From JAAYAY01 sp964563135 (GTDB lineage Bacteria; Planctomycetota; Planctomycetia; Pirellulales; Thermoguttaceae): a DNA stretch of 64,000 bases. A model generated the notes under the pieces. The model had not been told where the DNA came from. It ran no database searches and worked only from the letters and a program-made list of their open reading frames with translations. Both the position numbers and the translations under genes were made by a program. Every line of letters starts with the position of its first letter. Position 1 is the first letter of the stretch. Shown here piece after piece: positions 57,181 through 64,000 of the stretch. The stretch covers positions 1-64,000 of the forward strand of contig CAZLWV010000001.1 of NCBI GenBank assembly GCA_964563135.1. Direction: 5' to 3'.

Positions 57181-58695
57181 TCAATTGAGCCATTCCTCAG
57201 GCACCTCAATTCCCGCCGGATCGCGATATTCAGGGAACGGTTCGCCGAGCGGGCCGTTCAGGGGCGTGTTCTCGAACGGCGGGTTTCCGGGCAGCCATAC
57301 CCACACCCTCCAGCCCGCTCCGTCGGCATACTGGCGATAGTCGCGATAGTTCGAGTGGCTGGGCTGCCAATCTTCGTCACTGCCCCCGATGCGGACGTAG
57401 AGGTGTCCTTTTCGCCCTTCGACCAATGCGGCATACACACCCTTGGCCCGCGCGTTGTCTTGCAGATGCAATGGGCTGCCCGCATGCACGTCGGCTGCTT
57501 TTCTGGCATTGATCAAGGCGGCGATCTTCGCCCGCAAGTCGTCACCCCAGTCGAAGTAGTGTTTCCAGTAGACACAGGGGACGCCGGGATGGGTCAAAAG
57601 GTAGGCGTATGCCTGCTCCACCTCCCAGTTGTTCGCGAAGCTGTCGAACGTGTGATGCTCCTGCGGGGTCCCGTCTTCTTCGGTACGGAAGCCCGTATCG
57701 TGGTTCTCCGCGAAGGTGACGGCCCGATTCTTCCAGGGGATTCCGTCCGTGGTGTCCCCCATCATGCCCAAGCCGTTGCCAAACCCGTACCAGGATCTGT
57801 AGTTGGCCTTGTTGTCTCGAAGGGTGAAATAGGTGGTAAAGTCGAAGACATTGCTGGCGGTGCGGAGGTTGCCGGGTTCTGTGGCCGAGTGCCAGATCCA
57901 GCCCCGCTGTTCCGCATGCCTCCCCCAGTCGTATTCGCCCACGGAGAAGGTGGGATTGCTCCGTTTGTTGTAGAGGGCGATCCAGCGGGCGTGATATCCG
58001 TGAACCATGTCATACCGCCAGCCGCGATAGCCCATCGATTTCAGTTGCAGCAGGTAACGGATGAGGTCGCGGCGGACTTGCGGGTTGGAATGGTCCAGGT
58101 CCCGAAAACTGTCGTAAGCATAGGTCGTCCCCCCGTGGTCGGTGTAATCGGCGGGGCGCTCTTCCTCAGCGCCGCGCTCTTCGAAGGGCGCATTGAACAC
58201 TTCGGAATTCGGATTCCGGAACGCCTCATCATTGCGGCAGATCGATCGCGTATCCCAGTCGGGGTTGCGGAAACCGGCCCAACCGTCCGTTCCCGCGCGA
58301 TGGTTGATCACGATGTCGGCAACCGGTTCCACGCCGTGGTTCCACAACGCCTGGAGCATGCCGCGGTGCTGATCGAAGTCGCCGTAGCTGTTGCCGAGGT
58401 TGAAGTACTCTTTTGGGTCATATCCGGCACTTCTGCCGCCCGCGAACGAAGGAGGCGGGAGCCAGATCAGGTCGAACCGACCGTCGCGAATCCGCCCAGC
58501 CTCCCGTTGCACGATGTCGTACCACTTCGTTTCGCCGTATCCGGACAGATTCCCGTGCCGGTACGACTCCCAGTAGAACCCCTGCAACATCACGCGGTCA
58601 TCGTCGAACCCGGCCTGCCCGAGGGCGGCGTACTGCCCGGCCAAGACCAGCACGAGGCACAGCACGACACTCAACCAACCAGTCCCAGCTTTCAT
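57181..58695 (-). CDS. exported alpha-amylase (glycoside hydrolase family 13)
   Basis: A 504-residue secreted alpha-amylase with a signal peptide (LSVVLCLVLVLAGQYAALG). The four GH13 regions are DIVINHRAG, GWRYDMVHG with nucleophile Asp229, SVGEYDWG with acid/base Glu254, and FAENHDTG with Asp333. The N-terminal sequence (VMLQGFYWESYRHG) is that of the plant/bacterial starch-degrading type. It cleaves internal alpha-1,4 links of starch or glycogen. ATG 58695 has AGGAGAG upstream. It is convergent with the secretin-like cluster. Confidence 0.95.
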   Translation of the reverse strand: MKAGTGWLSVVLCLVLVLAGQYAALGQAGFDDDRVMLQGFYWESYRHGNLSGYGETKWYDIVQREAGRIRDGRFDLIWLPPPSFAGGRSAGYDPKEYFNLGNSYGDFDQHRGMLQALWNHGVEPVADIVINHRAGTDGWAGFRNPDWDTRSICRNDEAFRNPNSEVFNAPFEERGAEEERPADYTDHGGTTYAYDSFRDLDHSNPQVRRDLIRYLLQLKSMGYRGWRYDMVHGYHARWIALYNKRSNPTFSVGEYDWGRHAEQRGWIWHSATEPGNLRTASNVFDFTTYFTLRDNKANYRSWYGFGNGLGMMGDTTDGIPWKNRAVTFAENHDTGFRTEEDGTPQEHHTFDSFANNWEVEQAYAYLLTHPGVPCVYWKHYFDWGDDLRAKIAALINARKAADVHAGSPLHLQDNARAKGVYAALVEGRKGHLYVRIGGSDEDWQPSHSNYRDYRQYADGAGWRVWVWLPGNPPFENTPLNGPLGEPFPEYRDPAGIEVPEEWLN

Positions 58696-59135
58696 GGGAA
58701 CTCTCCTTTGCCGTTAGCATGACTGTCGCATAAGTACAACGAGTTGTGGGCGACCCTATTTTGCCTCCAGCTCTTCAGATACTCCCCCCGGTTCCCTGCA
58801 TATTGTCCGGTCACCAGCCTGGCGGACGCACTGCCGAGGCAGCCTCGGAGATTGTAGCCCGTCAGGCAGTCCGGCGGCTGATTCTCAAGGCTCGATTCCG
58901 AACTTGCCACATCATGACAGCCGTATCACTCCGTTGTGCCCCCGGGCCGTGCCGGAGTGATTTCCTGACGCCGAAACGCCGGCTTCGGCGCATGGGTTCA
59001 AACAAACAGGCCTCCCCCCGGCAGGTGATTCCGATAGCCACAAGTGTGATGGCAGCGAGGCAGGCCGTCGATCTCTCGAACCGCGTGACTGAAACGTCTT
59101 GAGTTGTCGCGGTCATGGCCGATCTGCCGAAACCA
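58696..59135. other. intergenic region with a possible small minus-strand frame
   Basis: About 440 bases. A minus-strand frame 58862-59116 would encode 84 residues with one hydrophobic segment (CLAAITLVAIGITC), starting 20 bases after the stop of the gene at 59136. Its remainder is Arg-rich, so I do not call it. Confidence 0.35.
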
Positions 59136-59801
59136 CTACTTCTTCTTACTCTTTTTCACTGGGCCGATCTCGATATCCAGCGAGTCTACCACGAGGTGCG
59201 CGCTCATCTCAGCAACACTCAGATCGCGTTCCACGAGAAGGAAAAAGGTGACCCGATAGCTGGTCCCCGGAGAGAGCTTACTGTTGATCCTGTGGAAGAA
59301 TTCGAAGCTGCCCTGAGGTTCGTCTTCCTTCTCGAATCCTTTGGCCTCTTCGGCGGCTCGTTGCCTTGCTTCTTTGACGGCTTTCCCCTCCGTCGATCTG
59401 GTCTTTCCCTCAGCTTTGGCCTTTTTCAAATCGATCACATGAGTCTCACCGGCCGCCTGGACAACCAACACTACCCGTGCGCCCTCGTCGACATTCATAT
59501 ATCCCCGGATGTCCTGAGAAAGACCTACCTCCTGGTCTTTGGGTTCAATGGGCAAATCGATCGACAGCGTGCGTGTCTCTACAAGGGGACCGCCCTTAGC
59601 CCACACGTCGATCTGCAGGTTGTCGAAGAGCAGTGTGACGGCCTTCCCGTCACTGCTGAAGCCTTTGGCGATTCCGACCGAGTCGGCTTCAATCACCTTC
59701 CCCTTGAATTTTGGGCCCGTGGAAGACTCCTCTCCCCCAAAACCCAAATTGGCCGCAATCACGACTGCGAACGCACAATATGCCAGAATCTTCATGAGCA
59801 T
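59136..59801 (-). CDS. exported protein of unknown function
   Basis: A 221-residue exported protein. Start ATG 59801 has GGGAGAG upstream. The signal peptide is ILAYCAFAVVIAANLGFG, followed by FKGKVIEADSVGIAKGFSSD and DVWAKGGPLVETRTLSIDLP, which look like a beta-sandwich, a Lys/Glu-rich helix (EGKAVKEARQRAAEEAKGF) and a second beta part. It ends in a Lys-rich tail (PVKKSKKK). The family is not recognised. Confidence 0.7.
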   Translation of the reverse strand: MLMKILAYCAFAVVIAANLGFGGEESSTGPKFKGKVIEADSVGIAKGFSSDGKAVTLLFDNLQIDVWAKGGPLVETRTLSIDLPIEPKDQEVGLSQDIRGYMNVDEGARVVLVVQAAGETHVIDLKKAKAEGKTRSTEGKAVKEARQRAAEEAKGFEKEDEPQGSFEFFHRINSKLSPGTSYRVTFFLLVERDLSVAEMSAHLVVDSLDIEIGPVKKSKKK

Positions 59802-60193
59802 GCTCTCCCAGGACCAGGTTTGCAGGAAACAAGAAAGGGCATCATCGTCTGCGGCGAGTTTTCCGGAAACGACGCACCACTGGGCACTGAAGTGAAGAAA
59901 GACCCAACGATTGATGGCGGGGCCAAGGGGCGAGACCAATAGGTAGGTTCTGTACTGGGGGCGTCATCCCACTGTTTTGGCAAGGCCATTCGCAGAATCG
60001 TATGCAACGCCACGTTTGGAGGCAATGGGCGCGAGTTCTGCCTATCGCAGGGGTAATTCCCTATCTCACATCTGGCAAATTACACCGAAGCGTTTGTCTT
60101 TCCGAGGATCTGCCTCGTAATTTCTTCGGATTTGTCTCTCCATGAACCAAGAGAAGTGTCTCTACCCCCCTACAGCAGCCTGGAGACATGCGA

Positions 60194-60907
60194 TCAGTCG
60201 CGGGCGTGCCGAAGGTACTGGCGCGTATGCGGGCAGGCGGCGACGCAACGGCCGCAGATAGTGCCGTCGATGCCAAGATCCCGGGTCTGCTGACGGGCAG
60301 CCTGGCAGCAGGCGTGGGCGTTGAAGAAGTCGTCGCGGGCCATCCCGGGTTGCCAGGGGCGTCCGGTCGGCGAGCCGGCGGGGCAGATGGTGACGCAGAT
60401 ACTGCAGTCGCCGCACTCGGACACGTCTTTGGGAACGCCCGTCGGGAGCGGGGCGTCGGTGAGCACGGTGCTGTAACGGACGGCCGAGCCAAATTGGCGC
60501 GTGACAAGCAAGGCGCACTTGCCGATCCAGCCGACGCCGGCAAGTCGAGCGACGGTTTTGTGGGGGAGAAGCGTGGAGAGGGTCGCAAGGTCGAGTTCGT
60601 CGTTGGAGACGGTTGCCTTGACGGCAACCGCCTGATGTCCGGCGGCGGTGAGGAATTCGGCACCCCGGCTACACAGATCGTTCAGCAGCGTGTTGGCGCG
60701 ATCGTATTCGGCGGCATACTCGCGCGTGGGGCCCTTGGTGATCTCGGCGATGATCGCGGGGTTCAGGGGGACCCCGATGCAGACGCCGCGGGGGAGATTC
60801 CTGCGGACCTCGGAGGGCAGTGGTGCGAGATCGGCGCAGGCGACAATGGCGGCCCCGTGGCTGGTGAGTAGTTGGCCAAGTTGGCCGGCAAGAGCCTCGT
60901 CAGGCAT
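60194..60907 (-). CDS. epoxyqueuosine reductase-like (QueG-type) double [4Fe-4S] protein
   Basis: A 237-residue protein with the cluster motif CGDCSICVTICP (Cys165, 168, 171, 175) and a second one, CGRCVAACP (Cys218, 221, 225) with Cys200 as the likely fourth ligand. The part before the clusters (GVGWIGKCALLVTRQFGSAV, VLTDAPLP) resembles the cobalamin-binding half of QueG. QueG reduces epoxyqueuosine to queuosine, but this protein is shorter than true QueG (about 350-380 residues), so it may be a relative with another substrate. Confidence 0.75.
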   Translation of the reverse strand: MPDEALAGQLGQLLTSHGAAIVACADLAPLPSEVRRNLPRGVCIGVPLNPAIIAEITKGPTREYAAEYDRANTLLNDLCSRGAEFLTAAGHQAVAVKATVSNDELDLATLSTLLPHKTVARLAGVGWIGKCALLVTRQFGSAVRYSTVLTDAPLPTGVPKDVSECGDCSICVTICPAGSPTGRPWQPGMARDDFFNAHACCQAARQQTRDLGIDGTICGRCVAACPHTRQYLRHARD

Positions 60908-61142
60908 GTCCGTTTCCTCTATTCACTATTGAGCCTCAGAAAAGCAGTGCATCGAGGCCGAAAAGCGCGAGGGCGGTTTCCCGGGGAAAACGACGACCAG
61001 CCGCTCGACGGCTTTCCTGACCACCAATATGGCCCCTTGCATAGTCAATATGCAACGGCGACCAGCGGAAGCCGGCGTTTCTCCGATCTCCCGCTGGTCG
61101 GCCTCGGCCAGTTTCAAGGCAGGGGTCAACAGTCTCCAGCCG

Positions 61143-61934
61143 CTAGTCGCGTTCGACGTCGATGTCAACAGCGGACGCAAGCATACGGAGCATTGACTTC
61201 AGCCCATGCTCGCGGCGGATCTCAAGCGTTTCGAGAACGTGTCCGTCGCCATCGGTGAGGGAGATGAAGTGCATCTCGTAGTCGCCTTGAGGATGTTGAC
61301 CCGCAAGGTGGTAAGCGTAGACCAGACCCGGCAGGATTCCGTACAAACCGAGGACCAGGGCGAGGATCCAGCTTTGTCGCTTGATATGGCATTCTTCGTA
61401 TGCAATCCGAGCCGTCCGGATCGACGTGAGTTCGGTTTCTCGAAAGCTCGTCGGGACCCAGGCAACGGACGACCGCTGTCGAAGCCTTGGCCCGTCGGCA
61501 TCGCGCAGGATATCGAACCGGGTTCGGGTGCCGAGGAGGACGACCGGGGCCAGAGCCATTGCGATCAGTGCTACCCAGTACACAGCCACAGGCGCTCCCG
61601 CTTCTGAGAAATAAATGGCACAGAGGAGCAGCAAAAAAACAATCACGGCAAGACAGATCAGGCCATTCTCACGTTCGGGCCGGATGACACAGGCGGGCGA
61701 CAAGTGGGTTGTGGCATCCTGCCCGCATACCCGGCAGACAGTTGTCCCTGGAAGCAAAGGGGTCCGACACCGGAGACAGAGGGATTCACCGGGCAGGTGC
61801 AGCCGCGAATCGGCGCTATCGGAGAGGGGCACCGGGCAGATCCTGCCGCAGGCCGGACACTCCAGTTGTTTTCCTGCCAGTTCTGTCCGGACGCGGGTCA
61901 GGTGACCGCACTGGCAGGTAACAGGAATGCTCAC
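61143..61934 (-). CDS. zinc-ribbon membrane protein of unknown function
   Basis: A 263-residue protein from GTG 61934 (GGAG seven bases upstream). The N-terminus has two zinc ribbons, CQCG with CPACG and CLRC with CRVCG. Three membrane helices follow (GLICLAVIVFLLLLCAIYF, VYWVALIAMALAPVVLLG, WILALVLGLYGILPGLVYAY), with a soluble loop (FDILRDADGPRLRQRSSVAW) and a C-terminal soluble tail. No family recognised; the layout resembles the 63-residue protein at 6977 only in having ribbons and a membrane anchor. Confidence 0.7.
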   Translation of the reverse strand: MSIPVTCQCGHLTRVRTELAGKQLECPACGRICPVPLSDSADSRLHLPGESLCLRCRTPLLPGTTVCRVCGQDATTHLSPACVIRPERENGLICLAVIVFLLLLCAIYFSEAGAPVAVYWVALIAMALAPVVLLGTRTRFDILRDADGPRLRQRSSVAWVPTSFRETELTSIRTARIAYEECHIKRQSWILALVLGLYGILPGLVYAYHLAGQHPQGDYEMHFISLTDGDGHVLETLEIRREHGLKSMLRMLASAVDIDVERD

Positions 61935-62015
61935 AGGTGGTCTCCAAAAGGTCGACAGACTCTTGGAGATGGTAGCATGGATTCCTGGCAACGGATATGG
62001 GTAGTTGTGCCGTCC

Positions 62016-62047
62016 TCCTATCCGCCGCCTTCCGGCGGCGGATAGGA
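62016..62047. repeat. perfect 14-bp-stem hairpin
   Basis: TCCTATCCGCCGCC (62016-62029) and GGCGGCGGATAGGA (62034-62047) are exact reverse complements, with the loop TTCC. It lies between the GH2 gene and the zinc-ribbon gene, both on the minus strand. Without a T-run it is a weak terminator candidate; it may separate the transcripts. Confidence 0.75.
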
Positions 62048-62178
62048 AGGGAAGAAACGCGCCTTCGCGGTGTGTGGTAGTTGTCAAACGCTATTTCACC
62101 GGAACGAGCCGGACCAGCCCGGTGGGGGACAGTACTGAAGGATCATGAGTCCTCGAGGTCCTGTGCGGCGCCCAGGAC

Positions 62179-64000
62179 CTACTGGCGTTCGATCAGGAGC
62201 GACAGTCCTGCATCGATGTATTGTCCGCCGCGGGTCTGGCGGCAGTGGATGGCGATCGTGTTTTCGCCTTCCTTGAGCAGTCTGGCGGCGTCGGGCGCGA
62301 GCGGGGCATGGGTGTAGCCGGTTGTGTAACCGGTGACCGTCAGAACCTCCTGGCCGTTGAGGTAGACCTCGGCGTCTTCGTCGTGGTGAAGGTCGAGGCA
62401 GAGTTCCCCCCGATCGGGAAGGGAGTCGAGCGTGAAAGAGCGCCGGATCCAGATGTCGGACGTGTTCCACACGGTGTGCACGACCGCCCCGGGCGTACCT
62501 TCGGTGCCGAACCCGCCGGGGCCGGTCTTCCAGGAGTCAGCCGTGAATTTGGGTTTCATCCAGTCGTCGCCGGGCTTCTCGGTCGTGTAGGCCCAGGTCT
62601 GGGGTTGGCTGCTGCTCGAGGCAACGAGCTGTTTGAACGCAGGCGGGGGCAGGTAGAGCTTTCGGGCTGCCGCCGCCATGCGGTCCAGGTCCAGCTTCAC
62701 CAGTTCACGATCGTAGGTCATCAGGCCGTTTACCTCGATCTCCACATCGGAGGTTTGCGTGTAGACCGCGGCCGAGAGCCCCTGGCCAATGAGCGGGCGC
62801 ATGGCGGTCAGCAGGCCGACATAGGCTTCCGTCAGAGACTCGGAGTCGCTGCGGTAGCCCCAGTTCTTCTCGGCCTGCCAGGTGTGGCCGCTGACGGGAA
62901 GCCCCAGGCCGCCGAATTCACCGAGAACGACGACACGCTTTTCTTCGACGGGGCGGGTGCCCGGGCCGGGGTAGTTGTGCATGTCGGACACGGTGCCGCT
63001 GCCGCAGTCGGTCCAACCGCTGGCCTCGTTGACCGGGCGGGTGGGGTCGTACTGCTCGATCCACTTGACGATCTCGGGCGTGTCGTGCTGGCCCCAGCCT
63101 TCATTGAAGGGGACCCACATGACGATCGAGGGGAAGTTGTGGAGGGTGTCGATCATGCGTTTCAGTTCGGCGCGGAAGTTGGCTTTGCTTTCGTCGTTCT
63201 TTTCCGACGCCCCGGCCGGCATGTCCTGCCAGACGAGGAGCCCCAGTTTGTCGCACCAGTAGTACCAGCGGGCAGGCTCGTATTTGACGTGCTTGCGGGC
63301 CATGTTCATGCCGAACTTCTTGGTCATAGCGATATCGTACTTGAGGGCCTCGTCGCTGGCCGGCGTATAGAGACCGTCGGGCCACCAGCCCTGGTCGAGA
63401 GGCCCGTACTGGAACAGGACCTGATTGTTCAACATGAGCCGGTTGACGCCGTGCTCGTCCTTGGCCACGGCGATCTTGCGCATGCCGAAGTAGCTTTCGA
63501 CGGCGTCGATCGTCTTGCCGTTCTCGACGAGGCGGACCTTGAGACCGTACAGATGGGGCGCGTCGGGCGACCAGAGTTTGGGATTCTCGAGCACCAGTTC
63601 GATGGGCTGGCCGGCCTTGCCGGTCTGATCTGCGACAACCGCATCGCCGTCAACCGCGGCAACAGCGACCTCGGCGTCGGCCGTGGAGTTGACGGTCACG
63701 GAGACGAGCTTGCGATCGACGTCGGGGACGATCTTCAACGACTGGATGGAGACGGCCGGCACGGTTTCAAGCCACGCAGTCTGCCAGATACCGGTCACGG
63801 CTGTGTACATAATGCCGTGCGGCTTGAGCACTTGCTTGCCACGTGGCTGCCAGCCGTTGTCGGTGGGGTCGAACACGGCGAGGACAATCTCGTTCTCGTC
63901 GCTGCGGAGTTCACCAGTGATGTCGAAGGTGAAGGGGTCGTAGCCGCCGGTGTGGGAGCCAACCTCTTTACCGTTGACCCACACGGTGCACTGCCAGTCG
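62179..64000 (-). CDS. glycoside hydrolase family 2 enzyme, 5' end beyond the window
   Basis: A GH2 enzyme (beta-galactosidase/glucuronidase type), at least 606 residues, entering from the right edge. The sugar-binding domain begins at the boundary (DWQCTVWVNGKEVGSHTGGY). A beta-sandwich follows, then the TIM barrel with acid/base Glu in VMWVPFNEGWGQ and nucleophile Glu in VVVLGEFGGLGLP. A C-terminal jelly-roll part has LCLDLHHDEDAEVYLNGQEV. Substrate is unknown. The codon at 63982-63984 is an internal GTG, not the start. Confidence 0.92.
   Translation of the reverse strand, partial: DWQCTVWVNGKEVGSHTGGYDPFTFDITGELRSDENEIVLAVFDPTDNGWQPRGKQVLKPHGIMYTAVTGIWQTAWLETVPAVSIQSLKIVPDVDRKLVSVTVNSTADAEVAVAAVDGDAVVADQTGKAGQPIELVLENPKLWSPDAPHLYGLKVRLVENGKTIDAVESYFGMRKIAVAKDEHGVNRLMLNNQVLFQYGPLDQGWWPDGLYTPASDEALKYDIAMTKKFGMNMARKHVKYEPARWYYWCDKLGLLVWQDMPAGASEKNDESKANFRAELKRMIDTLHNFPSIVMWVPFNEGWGQHDTPEIVKWIEQYDPTRPVNEASGWTDCGSGTVSDMHNYPGPGTRPVEEKRVVVLGEFGGLGLPVSGHTWQAEKNWGYRSDSESLTEAYVGLLTAMRPLIGQGLSAAVYTQTSDVEIEVNGLMTYDRELVKLDLDRMAAAARKLYLPPPAFKQLVASSSSQPQTWAYTTEKPGDDWMKPKFTADSWKTGPGGFGTEGTPGAVVHTVWNTSDIWIRRSFTLDSLPDRGELCLDLHHDEDAEVYLNGQEVLTVTGYTTGYTHAPLAPDAARLLKEGENTIAIHCRQTRGGQYIDAGLSLLIERQ

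Noticed and set aside
58862..59116. 84-codon minus-strand frame as a membrane protein gene
   Set aside because: Only one weak hydrophobic stretch and an Arg-rich remainder; not strong enough to annotate as a gene.

Overview
The window is 64 kb of GC-rich bacterial chromosome that reads as a planctomycete (Planctomycetota, probably Pirellulales-like). The signs are Tat-exported Gfo/Idh/MocA and sugar-isomerase-like proteins side by side, a protein with a DUF1349-like and a TIGR03067-like part, a hydrazine-synthase-alpha-like cytochrome with a discoidin domain, a giant secretin-like envelope protein, and many secreted proteins of unknown function. The assignment is inferred from gene content; there is no rRNA in the window. 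I recognised no tRNA, CRISPR array or transposase.

Layout. 0.5-10.3 kb: UvrD/PcrA helicase, a DUF480 protein, two Tat-exported carbohydrate-type proteins, a 63-residue zinc-ribbon membrane protein, a PAS-GGDEF diguanylate cyclase, a membrane-anchored unknown and a BFN-domain (DUF151) nuclease. 10.3-20.4 kb (minus strand): a complete A/V-type ATPase operon in the archaeal order H-I-K-E-C-F-A-B-D, mostly joined by ATGA overlaps, ending in a translationally coupled PTS EIIA-like gene and followed by a tandem universal stress protein. 21.5-31 kb: an unknown protein, then four exported proteins (HzsA-like dihaem protein, parallel beta-helix protein, transglutaminase-SGNH fusion, Ntn amidohydrolase). 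31.4-38.2 kb: selA, selB and, directly downstream with its own promoter, an exported protein whose reading frame continues 56 codons past an in-frame UGA. A perfect hairpin lies at the distance expected of a bacterial SECIS, so I read this gene as a selenoprotein. A DUF1349/TIGR03067-like protein follows. 38.5-47.3 kb: two sets of ABC-2 transport genes, a DinB-family protein, a coiled-coil membrane protein, SixA and a subtilase. 48-57 kb: a gapped secreted protein and a three-gene cluster led by an approximately 1,834-residue secretin-like protein. 57.2-64 kb (minus strand): alpha-amylase, unknowns, a QueG-like iron-sulfur protein, a zinc-ribbon membrane protein and a truncated glycoside hydrolase family 2 enzyme.

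Non-coding structure. There are two dispersed repeat families: a roughly 110-bp MITE-like element with terminal inverted repeats (about 9.6 and 22.3 kb, with a solo end at 25.7 kb), and a 49-bp conserved block followed each time by a different hairpin (7.3 and 38.4 kb). There are also a 24-bp perfect palindrome at 49.6 kb and a 14-bp-stem hairpin at 62.0 kb. Three runs of N (25110-25119, 26111-26120, 48411-48431) interrupt genes and change their frame, so those genes are probably intact in the organism.

The result most worth following is the predicted selenoprotein next to selAB.
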